A stretch of 64,000 bases of DNA from the NCBI RefSeq assembly GCF_047675955.1, contig NC_132915.1, positions 52,156,026 to 52,220,025 on the forward strand, in the 5' to 3' direction. Position 1 is the first letter of the stretch. The number at the start of each line of letters is the position of its first letter. The position numbers were made by a program, and so were the translations under genes. Of this stretch, positions 22,716 through 33,716 are shown piece after piece. This DNA is from Chlorocebus sabaeus (taxonomy: Eukaryota; Chordata; Mammalia; Primates; Cercopithecidae). Under the pieces are notes generated by a model, which made no database searches, was not told the DNA's origin, and saw nothing but the letters and a program-made list of their open reading frames with translations.

Positions 22716-24249
22716 CAACCTATGTTTTCACGTATATTTTAGACATAGTTTATATTTGTAAAACAAGCTTAACTCAACACACATTTATCATTCTATTACC
22801 TGAAGTATTCAAACAAGTTGCAAGATTGGTTACTTAAATATAATTTATCAATATTTTTTATTTCTTGAAATTTTCTTAATGATACACAATATGAAAACAA
22901 AAGAAAACCAAGTTTTTCCACTATCCTTGTTTTTGCTTTAGTTGTACTTCTTATTGGGAGAAGAAGATACAGTGCTTTTTTTAATTAAATATATTGGAAA
23001 TCTGGATTCTAATCAAATACAATATTGGCTCCATTGCATTGAGAAAAAAGAAGAATACCTTAGTATTTTTATAAGGAAATTCATGTTTCATTTATTCACT
23101 TAAAATAATGTATTGATACTTATTCAATGCCATGTTGGGAGTCAAGAACAGTGAGAGCAAGAAACTAATCCACTATATCCGCAAAGTACTAACAGGTTAA
23201 AGGGAAGATAGCATATCAACAGATGAATAAAGTACAGTGGATGTGCAGTGTTATTGGCATATGGCTAGAATACTGTGAAACATCAAGAAGGTAAATAACA
23301 CTGCCTGATGAATGGTATTGTGCTTATGTTTATGCCTCTTTATCTCAACCACAGAGCAAAAAACTTAAAAGATTTGCAAATAATGATTGCAGATTTGTTA
23401 ATTATGAGTTTTATTTTAAACATGTTTTAAAACAAAGAGAAAAACTTCAAGTCTTTTCACCTCAGTAGACTAACTTAACCTATGGGGAGTCTAATTGTTT
23501 GGGTTACATGGTATTTTAGAACACCACAATACCCTTAGGATTTATTGTATCAACCACAAAGGAGAACTAAATAAGACATTGTAAAATGCATGGTGTTTTC
23601 ACTGACTCATTTTTAGCCAGCTTCCTCTAGCTTTCTTCAAGCTAACAAAGGAAGAAACTTAAGACACTAATAATGATGGGCCTTATTAACTTAGATTAGA
23701 ATTCTGGTCTAACCTTTTAAGCGCTTATAGCAACTTGAGAACTGAACAACTGTATTTCCACCTAAACCTCTTCTTCATATAATATTGGACTATCTCATAC
23801 CATATTTTGTATACAGTGTTATTAGTTTCTATGCATTATAATCAAGACTTTATTAAAAATAGATTATAGCACTAAAGGTATATGCAGGTATATACTTTAA
23901 AAAGTCTTAACATATTTTAATAAAACTTGGATCTTTACAACAATATTTTGCTGTGAGTTAAACAAGGCAATGCAAATTTTGTGGATGCCACTTTTATATG
24001 TGGGGAACTAAGAGACAAAGAAATAATTTGCTCAAAGTTACAAATACTGGATACATAGTTTAACATTACATGGCCCATTTTTAGAGGCCTTTGTTTTTTC
24101 AAATTAGGTATCCTTGGAATATGAGTCGAGATATTTCATATCCTCACTAATATATGATACATGTGACTAAGCCATATCCTGGAATCAAACCACTGCTATT
24201 CTGTTTCTAGTGAAGAAATTGTTTTTCCCCTTATTTTCTTAATATGATA
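22716..24249. other. Mostly unassigned; MIR/L2-like traces
   Basis: No gene. Weak L2-type text near 23090-23260 (tttattcacttaaaataatg and following) and MIR-like text near 23990-24075 (aactaagagacaaagaaataatttgctcaaagttac region). Both are too diverged for firm calls. Confidence 0.35.
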
Positions 24250-24745
24250 ATTTACATTACTTAATTTTTAAATATTAGGCTAACCTTACTATTTCTATTG
24301 AAAACCCAATTTAATAACGATATATTTTATATCCGTCAGTGGACTATATTAGCTAATATGTGTATTTAGTAGTTTGCATATCTTACATTATTGTCATGAG
24401 AGTGATTTATCTGTAATTTTTCTTTCAGTGGCCTCATCAGGTTTTGGTTTTTATTTTACAAAGATTATTCATTGGAAAAGTATTATTTCTGTATTTTCTA
24501 AAAGTTATAAAAATTTAAAAAAAAATATATAAAATGTATTGCTTAAATTCTACATACCTAAAGTTTCCTTTGGGAAAGTTTTTTATTTATGAACACAAAC
24601 ACTTTAACAGATACAGGACTATTCAGATTTCTATTTCTTCTTATGTTAATTTTAATAAGCTCATTTATTTTAGGAAATTGTTCACTTCATCTAAGTTGAC
24701 AAATTTGTTGTCATAAAATGCCTCATATTATTACATTATACTAAA
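24250..24745 (-). mobile_element. Old L1 ORF2 fragment, minus strand
   Basis: The plus-strand text catcaggttttggtttttat (24436), cagatacaggactattcaga (24608) and ttcacttcatctaagttgac (24680) is L1 ORF2 read backwards, in the right order. Confidence 0.7.
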
Positions 24746-24978
24746 ATGCTGACACTAATGAAAGGCAGTCTTGAGGCAGGAGGTGAGGTGAAGAGAAATT
24801 AATAGTTCAGTCTCAAGGCTCTGATATATAGATATGACATCCTGTTAGACATGTAGTACCCAGTTTGTTATATTGCTCATTATGACTTTATAATGTGTTT
24901 AATGTCTACTAAGTCAAGGACAATTTCTTTTTCCTTTTTCAGAATGCCCTTGATCATTCTTGTACATTTATATTTATT

Positions 24979-25400
24979 AATTTTATTTTATTTATTTTTT
25001 TTGAGATGGAGTCTCGCTCTGTCACCCAGGCTGGAATGCAGTGGCGTGATCTCAGCTCACTGTAAACTCCGTCTCCCAGGTTCATGCTATTCTCCTGTCT
25101 CTGCCTCCCGAGTAGCTGGGACTACAGGCACCTGTCACCACACCCAGCTAATTTTTTTTTGTATTTTTAGTAGAGACGGGAGTTTCACCATGTTAGCCAG
25201 GATGGTCTTGATCTCCTGACGTCGTGATCTGCCCGCCTCAGCCTCCCAAAGTGTATTTGTTTATTTATTTTTATATTTTTAGTAGAGACGGGGATTCGCC
25301 ATGTTGGTCAGGCTGGTCTCGAACTCCTGACCTCAGGTGATCCGCCTGCCTCGTCCTCCCAAAGTGCTGGGATTATAGGCGTGAGCCACCACACCTGGTG
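24979..25400 (-). mobile_element. Compound Alu (AluY-like body joined to a second Alu left arm)
   Basis: 24979-25252 is a minus-strand AluY-like element lacking about 40 bp of its 5' end. At 25253 it joins a partial Alu (25253-25400) made of a left arm with AluS-type positions. A single pair of direct repeats (acatttatatttatt, 24964-24978 and 25401-25415) flanks the whole compound, so it sits at one insertion site. Confidence 0.88.
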
Positions 25401-25429
25401 ACATTTATATTTATTTGTGAATTTTAGAA

Positions 25430-25865
25430 TTTGATTATTAAGAGTCATATAAAATATTAATATTTTATAGGTATTAGATTGCACTTTTAGAATAATTTAG
25501 AAAGACTGACATTTCAAAGAAAATTGAACATTCCTTTACATGAAAATGGATTACCAATTGATTTATCCAGATGTTCTCATATGCTGAAAAATAGTACTTA
25601 TATTGGTGTTTATATCCAGCCACCTTCTTTACTGATTTTAATGGTTCATCATTGGAGTTAATTAGGAGAAAATCATATTGCTTGAAGAAATTAGCCATAT
25701 TCTCTATTTTCCAAATGCTATATTTCTTATTACTGTTTATGGTCTTACTGTATAATTTTGGAAGTTGAATTCAATGGTGAATTATGAAAATAATAGACAT
25801 TTGCATTGTATATTTTAATTTTGAGTAGTTTTGATATTTCTCTCTTTTAAGAAATTACTCTCACA
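25430..25865 (-). mobile_element. Possible old L1 fragment, minus strand
   Basis: The order of a ttataggtattagattgcac-type stretch, then atattggtgtttatatccag, then gccaccttctttactgattt is like reversed ORF2, but divergence is high. In L1 order it does not continue the fragment at 24250-24745. Confidence 0.35.
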
Positions 25866-25870
25866 ATGTA

Positions 25871-26027
25871 ACTTTTTTTTGTTTTAAGAGACAGGATCTC
25901 ACTCTCACCCAGGCTGCAGTGCAGTAGCATAATCATAGGTCACTGCAGCCTTCTGGGTTCAAGCAATCCTGCTGCCTCCGGCTCCTGAGTAGCTAGGATT
26001 ACGGGTATGTGTCACCATGCCCAGCCT
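25871..26027 (-). mobile_element. Alu monomer (right-arm/FRAM-like)
   Basis: A single-arm, old Alu-related sequence: gagacaggatctcactctca (25889), gtcactgcagccttctgggt, and the end at gtcaccatgcccagcc. It contains the arm insert typical of the right monomer. Confidence 0.8.
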
Positions 26028-26118
26028 GATATTTCACATTAGACATATTTGCTCTGTACTTTTGGTGGGTACTGTTTATCAAGTTGAAAAAGATTTTTAT
26101 ATGCTTAGCTATAAGGGT

Positions 26119-27018
26119 TTTTACAAAAACAAACAACCCCATCAAAAAGTGGGCAAAGGATATGAACAGATATTTCTCAAAAGAAGACATTCATACAGCC
26201 AACAGACACATGAAAAAAAAAAAAAACAGACACCATCACTGGCCATCAGAGAAATGCAAATCAAAACCACAATGAGATACCATCTCACACCAGTTAGAAT
26301 GGCAATCATTAAAAAGGCAGGAAACAACAGGTGCTGGAGAGGATGTGGAGAAACAGGAACACTTTTATACTGTTGGTGGGATTGTAAACTAGTTCAACCA
26401 TTATGGAAAACAGTATGGCAATTCCTCAAGGATCTAGAACTAGAAGTACCATATGATCCAGCCATCCCATTACTGGGTATATACCCAAAGGATTATAAAT
26501 CATGCTGCTATAAAGACACATGCACACGTGTGTTTATTGCGGCACTATTCACAATAGCAAAGACTTGGAATCAACCCAAATGTCCATCAGTGACAGACCG
26601 GATTAAGAAAATGTGGCACATATACACCATGGAATACTATGCAGCCATAAAAAAGGATGAATTCGTGTCCTTTGTAGGGACATGGATGCAGCTGGAAACC
26701 ATCATTCTCAGCAAACTATCGCAAGAACAGAAAACCAAACACCGCATGTTCTCACTTATAGGTGGGAACTGAACAATGAGATCACTTGGACTCAAGAAGG
26801 GGAACATCACACACCAGGGCCTATCATGGGGAGGGGGGAGGGAGGAGGGATTGCATTGGGAGTTATACCTGATGTAAATGACGAGTTGATGGGTGCTGAC
26901 GAGTTGATGGCTGCAGCACACCAACATGGCACAAGTATACATATGTAACAAACCTGCACGTTATGCACATGTACCCTAGAACTTAAAGTATAATAATAAT
27001 AATAAATAATAATAATAA
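26119..27018 (+). mobile_element. L1PA (L1PA7-like) 5'-truncated 3' end, second copy
   Basis: The ORF2 C terminus is open up to the natural stop at 26772 (the whole frame 26017-26772 is 251 codons, but only the part after about 26119 is L1). An A run (26213-26226) sits within the frame. The 3' UTR has the same 18-bp tandem duplication (26879-26896 and 26897-26914), and the element ends in an AATAAT-rich tail. No ORF1, promoter, endonuclease or RT core, so no activity is expected. Confidence 0.92.
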
Positions 27019-27344
27019 TAGTTGTTTTATATTACTAAAATTATTTCAAGGTTTAATTTATTGCATTTGTAGAGGACAGATTTGCTAATCTATTTTGAGG
27101 TATTGAGGCAGACTACAAGATTACTAGTTCAACAGCAATATCTTATATTGATGTATCAAAATCCCAATATTTTCTTTTCTTTTTTGATGACAGGAAGAGT
27201 TGTGTGTTTTATGAAATTTTATTATTTTGTCTTACAGTATCCTAAATTATCTTTCTGGATTCTTTTACCCTTTACTACTCAATTGTTAAAGAGTATATTT
27301 CTCTTCCTTTTTGACTAATTCTCTCCCTGTAACTAGTGCAATGA
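27019..27344. other. No gene or clear repeat
   Basis: AT-rich interval. One 78-codon frame with hydrophobic bias and no recognised domain; likely chance. Confidence 0.45.
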
Positions 27345-27694
27345 AGTTAATGTTAGTGTTCATCCAAGATTCATATGCTGAAATTATAACTCCCATAGTT
27401 AGTGATGCTGTTAGAAAGTGGACAGCTGATTGGAGAGGTGATTAGGCCATGAGAGTAGAGCCCTCATGAATGGAATTAGTGCCCTTATAAAGGAGGCTTG
27501 AGAAAGGCGGCTTGTTCCTTCCATCATGTGAGGACACAGGAAGAAGGTGCTGTCTATAAGGAAATGAGACACTAAATCTGCCAACACCTTGATCTAGGTC
27601 TTTCTAGCCTCGATAACTGTGAGGAATAAACTTCTATTTTTATAAACCTCTCAGTTTATGGTATTTTATTACAGAAGCCCAAATGGACAAAGAT
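27345..27694 (+). mobile_element. MLT1A-like (ERVL-MaLR) solo LTR
   Basis: Landmarks are gattcatatgctgaaattat (27370), cctcatgaatggaattagtg (27462), catgtgaggacacaggaaga (27525) and the end near aatggacaaagata. The AATAAA signal lies at about 27626. It sits just upstream of the keratin pseudogene insertion. Confidence 0.85.
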
Positions 27695-27735
27695 ATCAGC
27701 CTTTCTAAGACGGCTGCCTCAAACTGTGTATACTT

Positions 27736-29181
27736 TGTTTTGTTTTGTTTTGTTTTAACTTCTGAACTTTTTATTGGCCTCCTGCTCCTCCAAGGGTACC
27801 CTGCTTCTGCTGGCTTAGTATCTCAGAACGTTGGTGTCGTTGGTTTCAGACACCACTTTGCAATTCACTATTCGTCGGTCAGACACCACTTTGCAATCTA
27901 CTATTCGTCGGGTGGTGGTCTTTTGGATGGTTTGCATGGAGATGATACAGTCCAGGGCATTAACCCAAGATTGAAGTCCTCGCCATCTTCCAGCAGGTGG
28001 CAGTAGGTGGCAAACTCTGCCTCCAGCTTGACCTTGATGTTCAGCAGGACCTCACACTCTGGGCCTGGCGCTACCCCTCTGCCCAGGTCTGTGCCAGCTC
28101 TGACTCCAGGTGCAGCAGGATACCATTGAGCTGTTCCATCTGCAAGCTGCCTCCATCTCCCTCAGGCTGTTCTCCAAGCTGGCCTTCAGATTTCTCATCC
28201 AGTCCAGTTCGATCTCCAAGGACTGGACTGTATGTCTCGTCTCCGTTGAGGGTTCCCTCAGCAGCTCCAACCTCGGTGGGCTGTGTGGTGACCACTGTGG
28301 TGCTCTCCTCAATCTGCTGAGACCAGTGCTTTACTAGATCCTCTCAGTTATTCCGAGGCAACTCATCATATTGGACCCGGATGTCTGCTATGATCTTGGC
28401 AAGATCCTGAGATTTGGGGGTATCTACCTCCACAGTTAACCCAGAGGCTGCAATCTGGGTTTGTAGGCCTTTTACTTCTTCTTCGTGATTCTTCTTCATG
28501 AAGAGCAGCTCTTCCTTGAGAGCCTTGATATCTGTCTCCAGCTGCAGCCGAGTGACAGTGGTGTCATCAGTGACCTTGTGGAGTCCATGGATGTCGTTCT
28601 CCACAGACTGGTGGATGACCAGCTCTGTCTCATACTTCACTCTAAAGTCATCAGCAGCAAGACAGGCATTGTCAATCTGCAGAACGACGCGGGTATTATC
28701 CATAGCATTTGTGAAGATCTGAGCCCTCAGGTCCTGGATAGTCTTCAAGTAATGGCCCCAGTCTCTGACCTGGGGTCCCTTCTTCTCCAGGTGCTCCCGG
28801 ATTTTGCTCTCCAGCCTCCAGTTCTTGGTCTCCAGGCTCCTCACTCTGTCCAGTTAGGGGCCAGGCACTTATTCAGGCTTTGCATGGTCTCCTTCTCATT
28901 CTGGATGCCTCCCATTTCTGCCAGACCCATGGCCATCCCCACAGCCCAGTCCCTGGGCCTCAAGCCACCCCAGAAACTGGTGGAGCAGAACACGGAGATC
29001 TGGGAACTAGAACACCCAGCACCTGCAAAGATGCTGGCTGCACTGCTGACCGGCCGGTGCCTTAGCTGGGCCCCTGGATGGAGCCCAGGGACTGGTAATT
29101 GGTGGAGAAGGTGGAGCGAGTGGTGAAGCTCATGCTGTCCAGGAAGGAGAATGAGAGGACATGACCCAGGCTTTGCCAACC
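27736..29181 (-). pseudogene. KRT18P: Keratin-18 processed pseudogene, full length
   Basis: Minus-strand, intronless copy of the type I keratin 18 mRNA. KRT18 normally encodes a ~430-residue simple-epithelial intermediate-filament protein that pairs with KRT8. Seen here: a short 5' UTR, the start codon at 29133-29131, head, coil and tail regions in order, the stop at 27818-27816, the poly(A) signal AATAAA at 27775-27770 and a tail preserved as TTTTG repeats (27736-27757). Direct repeats caaactgtgt(a/g)tactt at 27720-27735 and 29182-29197 prove L1-type retroposition. The frame is broken near 28845 (frameshift), at the codon near 28346 (stop) and again near 28310. A 33-bp tandem duplication (27848-27880 and following) lies in the tail. 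It cannot make keratin. Which numbered pseudogene this is cannot be told from sequence alone. Confidence 0.96.
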
Positions 29182-29197
29182 CAAACTGTGTGTACTT

Positions 29198-29925
29198 CTA
29201 AGTCACTTACCAAATATTTTGCTTTTATCTACTATGATTTGTTTTTCATTATTTTCACATTGAAAATGGAGTTATTCTTTCTGATGGTGCTTATGGATCA
29301 AGCTTAGACTCATTTCTAGCTTTTTTTTTCCTCACTTTTCTACTTCTTCCTGCCCTTGATTATAGAAGGGCTTATGGCAGATGAGAAACTATTCCTCTCT
29401 CCTCTCTCTTTCTCTCTTTCTTTTTCTCTTTCTTCTACTTAGCTATTTTGGGTTTGCCATTCTCCATCTTCAACTTAACTGAGGGCATACATTTTTGTAT
29501 GGTGTCACTTGCTCTTGTTGTCTGGCATTGTTTTTGGAGGACATATTAGGAAATGTGAACCCAGGCAGCTCAAATTTTCCCAACTTACTCTAATATATAA
29601 TTTAAATAACTAGAATGGGGGAGAAACCAAAATGAATACAAACAGTAACAGTGAATGAACAATAACAGCAATATTGATAAAATTGCTGCACTAAAGTGAG
29701 TGCAGAAGAAAAACTAACTTGTGTAAGTGTCTCTGGAAATCAGTATTTTGGCTATGTATTTTAAGGCTACTGCCAAAAGGAACTACATAGAAATATTGTA
29801 CTCTACTAATATATGTGTTTATCACAAGAATATAAGTTAATTCTGAAACTGCTCTACATGTATTGTAGGACTGAATAAATATTTTAAGTACATATTGTAT
29901 TTTTTTTTCAATAAATACGTATGGA
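29198..29925. other. No gene or clear repeat; CT-rich stretch
   Basis: Contains a pyrimidine-rich run at 29394-29440 (CTCT and TTTC units). Otherwise AT-rich with no supported feature. Confidence 0.45.
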
Positions 29926-29940
29926 TGAGAGTCAACTTTC

Positions 29941-30111
29941 TTTTTTTATTTCTTTTTCTTGGTTAGAGACAAGGTCTTGCTCTGTTGCCCAGGCTGGAGT
30001 AGAATGGAGTGATCAGAGCTCAATGCAACCACAAACTCCTGAGTTGAAGCAATCCTCCTGCCTCAGCCTCTCACAGTACTGGGATTACAGGCACAAGCTA
30101 TAGTGCCCAGC
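29941..30111 (-). mobile_element. Alu monomer (FLAM-like) with target-site duplication
   Basis: Single-arm Alu relative: gagacaaggtcttgctctgt (29966) to aagctatagtgcccag. Direct repeats tgagagtcaa(c/t)tttc lie at 29926-29940 and 30112-30126. Confidence 0.85.
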
Positions 30112-30126
30112 TGAGAGTCAATTTTC

Positions 30127-30400
30127 TTACTTTCCAAAAAGAGATTTAGTTACCAATAAGAAAGTGGAAAGGAGAGATTTAATGCTTTAGTATAAAATTA
30201 GAACTAGAGGTTTCATATGAACTAAAGATTTTAATGATAGAGAGAAAGATGTGTGTATATATGTTTCCTAGCTCTCTGCTGAGAGGGCTAGAAGCAACAG
30301 CATCACAGTAGCAATGAGCTCACTCAGTTCCTAGATATTGATTTCTCTATGCTTCTTTAATAAAGTGAACCAGAACTCCTTGGAAAATGACTGATTTCAG
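30127..30400. other. No gene or clear repeat
   Basis: AT-rich interval with no supported feature. Confidence 0.4.
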
Positions 30401-31580
30401 GGATGGGCAGGGAAAGTGTGAGATGTGCCTGGAAATTATTTTGGTGCCAGAAAGAGAGGAGTTGCCCAAAATTGATTAAAATATGTTGAAAGAATTCAGG
30501 AGACAATAGGAAAAGTCTCCCAGGTGACACATATGGGGCAACTTGAGCACAATTTAAAAAGTAAGAGCAATGGATTCAAGTCAAAGACTAAGACAAACAG
30601 CTACGTCTTCAATAATAATAAATAAATGAAGGAGAGACAGAAATTCATACTAATAGCCAAATTAGAATAAATAAAATGGAAACAATAGAAATATGAAAAA
30701 ATACAATTTTTCATGGTAACACTCCTTGCAAGCAAGAATCATCAATGAATGTTAAAGAGCAAACTTATGATGAGAAAGAAGATATATGCAAAATTTTAAG
30801 ATATTTTCTACACATACTTAATTCCATTAGGGAAAAATAGTAATCTTAGACTTAAGAAATATGGCACATATCACATTACTGACATTAAGCAAGTAACCAA
30901 AGCTAAATTCATCAAGAAAAAGAAACATAGACATAAGGTGCCTCTGATATGGGAAGCACGCAGTATCACTTCTGTTGTATCATTGCCAAATATTAATAAC
31001 CTGAACAAAACCATGAGGGAACATTATATAAATGAAAATTGAGAAATATTTGACATAAAAACTGTCTTGCACTCTTCAAACATACTAAGGTCATAAGAAA
31101 CAATAAAAACAGAAACTGTCCCAGATCTAAGGAGACTAATTGTACATGATAATTAAATGAATTATGTGAATCAGGATCAGATCCCGGATCAGACAAAGAG
31201 CATTAGTGGGTATATGCTGTAATTTAAATGTGGTCTCTATTTAATTAGTAAAATTGTATCTTTAATTTTCTGGATGTGATAATTATATTAGGATTTAATA
31301 CATGTTAACACTTGGGAAGATTTGAAAGATTTGAAGATTTGTGTTTGAAAAACAGATACTTTGCACCTTTTTGTAAAATTCGTGTAAATCTGAAACCATT
31401 TTCATACAAAATATTAAAAAAGGAAATACATGGTTTTGGTACGATACTATAGTTATATAAGATATAATCACTGGAGGAAACTCAGTGAAGGGCAGATAGA
31501 TAGAATCACATTGAACTATGTTTTACAATTTAATGTGACTCTACAATTATTTTAAAATAAATAGATTTTAGAAACTCTAC
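30401..31580 (+). mobile_element. Old L1M/L1ME 3' region
   Basis: Ancient L1 3' UTR landmarks: accatgagggaacattatat (31010), aggagactaattgtacatga (31129), atcagatcccggatcagaca (31176) and ctggatgtgataattatatt (31271). The terminal motif ggttttggtacgatactata (31433) repeats a 3' end-like text, suggesting two overlapping L1 ends or a duplication. The upstream edge is uncertain. Confidence 0.62.
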
Positions 31581-31585
31581 AATGT

Positions 31586-32190
31586 TCTCATGACTGTAAT
31601 CCCAGCACTATGAGAGGCCAAGACAGGCAGATCACTTGAGGTCAGGAGTTTGAGATCAGCCTGGCCAATATGGTGAAACCCCATCTCTACTAAAAATACC
31701 AAAAAAAAAAAAAAAAAAGGCCAGGCACGGTGGCTCAGGTCTGTAATCCCAGTAATTTAGGAGGTCGAGGCGGGCGGATCCGAGGTCAGGAGATCTAGAC
31801 CATCCTGGCTAACACGGTGAAACCCCTTCTCCACTAAAAATACAAAAAATTAGCCGGGCATGATGGTGGGCAACTGCAGTACCAGCTACTCAAGAGGCTG
31901 AGGCAGGAGAATGGCGTGAGCCCGGGAGGCGGAGCTTGCAGTGAGCCGAGATCAGGCCACTACACTCCAGCCTGGGCGACAGAGCGAGACTCCCTCTTAA
32001 AAAACAAAAAAAGAAAAAAGAAAAATTAGCGGGTACCTGCAATCCCAGCTGCTTGGGAGGATGAGGCTGGAGAATTGCTTGAACTGCGGAGGCAACTGTT
32101 GCAGTGAGTTAAGACCGCTCCACTACACTCTAGCCTGGGTGACAGGGCGAGACTCTATCACAATAAAACCAAAAACAAACAAACAAAAAC
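31586..32190 (+). mobile_element. Alu-in-Alu nest: older Alu split by an AluY-like copy
   Basis: 31586-31720 is the left arm of an older Alu ending in an A run. 31721-32020 is a complete AluY-like element (ggccaggcacggtggctcag start, gaatggcgtgagcccgggag, A-rich end). 32021-32190 resumes the older Alu's right arm (aaaaattagcgggtacctgc). The younger copy inserted in the central A-rich linker of the older one, in the same orientation. Confidence 0.9.
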
Positions 32191-32194
32191 TATT

Positions 32195-32780
32195 AAATAT
32201 GTTAAAAGCTGACCAAGAAAAAGACATACAACCTCCAGAAAAACAACATGTAGTTCGAAAGCTAAGTTCTCAACAGAAAATATGAAGCCAGAAGATGATG
32301 GATGGATATCTTTAAAGTTTTGAAAGAAAATAATAACATTGCATTATATTTTGTTTGAAATTATATTTCAATTATAAAAGTAAAATAGATATATTCAGAC
32401 AAAAATTGAGAGATTTTTGTTACCTATCTGTTGTAAGTGATACATTAAGAAAAATATCTACAATAAAATTCAGAGATACAAAAATTTGTGGAATTGAAAT
32501 GTAAAAATCAGTGGAATTAAAGTCAGAAAGTGCAAATGAAACACAAGTATAAAATACAAATTCTTTTTATACATAATAAAATGTATGGCAATCATAGAAC
32601 ACAGAGGAAGGTAAATAGAAATAATATGTTCTAAGGACATTGAATTGTCTGGGAATTTAGTAAAGTGCTGATTATTATTTCAGTAATTAGGAAAGTATGC
32701 TATAATAAAGTAGATAGACACTAAAAGTCTCAAGTTTTAGTTTAATGGGATCATTGTGTGTCCACTGGTAGAAATATATA
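32195..32780 (+). mobile_element. Old L1M 5'/internal fragment
   Basis: Text such as gctgaccaagaaaaagacat (32208), ggatatctttaaagttttga (32306) and cagacaaaaattgagagatt (32397) follows ancient L1M upstream sequence. Diverged and non-coding. Confidence 0.55.
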
Positions 32781-32929
32781 TATTTTTTAAAGTACAGTCT
32801 CTAAAGCAGCAGAGCCTAAAGTCACAGAGACAGAAGAAAAAATGTTTTTAGTAGATCACCAGGGATAATAATGAAAGGATCTATTTATTTACACATCTTC
32901 ATAGATTTATAAATATGAAAGAATAGCAT

Positions 32930-33548
32930 CATAAATTGAACTCTGATTTAGTGCATATAGTAGTACATCTGGGGGACATTGTTCAAGCCCTGCAAAGTGT
33001 TATCACCTACTTGGCACTGTATCTGAGTCTTCAGAAACAATTTCACTTTTCCATTCAGACAGTTGCTTCTAGTTCATGGGGAACATAGTGAGATCAATGA
33101 AAACCATGAGCATAAATCTGTGGCCACACTTCATTTGCTGTAAAGTGAGATCCTTGGTCGCAAGTGATGCTTCTGGGAAAAATGATAAGATATTCTGTAT
33201 GTCCAAGGATGTCATAAATACTAGAAAGGCAAATCTACATCCAGAATATATGTCTAGTACAGTAAAATCTGCCACTTCCATAATAGAAGTAGTCCAACTT
33301 AATCCACCAATGGATAGCTGGCTAATAACCCTGGGGAATAGTGCAGTTTGGGGGATGCAGTGTTGGTCTTTGCTCTTGGAAGACTGGACACACAACAATA
33401 GCTGTAACTAGATGGGTGTTGACAAGTGGAAGTCATCATTCTTGAGAATATACATAATCTCATCCCTGCTAACATGGCCACTTTATCCATGAGCTAATTG
33501 GAGAAAAATCACAGTGACTGAGGATTTACTCCTCCAGGATAAATCATC
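32930..33548 (-). pseudogene. HERV-L-type pol remnant (integrase region)
   Basis: The minus-strand frame 33398-33069 (109 codons), plus flanking frames, resembles the integrase core of ERV-L elements, with the catalytic region decayed. The plus-strand text aatccaccaatggatagctg (33301) is a common reversed HERV-L landmark. It is continuous in order with the RNase H-like piece at 35546-35700; an LTR lies between them. Broken by stops and frameshifts, so not functional. Confidence 0.62.
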
Positions 33549-33571
33549 ATGAATATTAAAATTCTCCTGTA

Positions 33572-33636
33572 CTGAGATCACGCCACTGCACTCCAGCCTG
33601 GCAACAGAACAAGATTCTATTAAAAAAAAAAAAAAA
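33572..33636 (+). mobile_element. Short Alu 3' end
   Basis: Only the last ~60 bp of an Alu (gagatcacgccactgcactc, then an A run). Confidence 0.8.
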
Positions 33637-33716
33637 ATCCTCTATAGAATCTGGTGAAATGTTACATATGACACAAATATCTTTTCACAATCAGTGCTCT
33701 TTCAGGGAGGCCTTCC

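Noticed and set aside
26017..26772. 251-codon plus-strand frame as a gene
   Set aside because: All but the first ~35 codons is the C-terminal end of L1 ORF2 in a 5'-truncated L1PA; the start lies in unrelated flanking sequence.
28344..29126. Opposed open frames of 166 and 213 codons as two overlapping genes
   Set aside because: The minus-strand frame is part of the keratin-18 processed pseudogene; the plus-strand frame is its antisense shadow.
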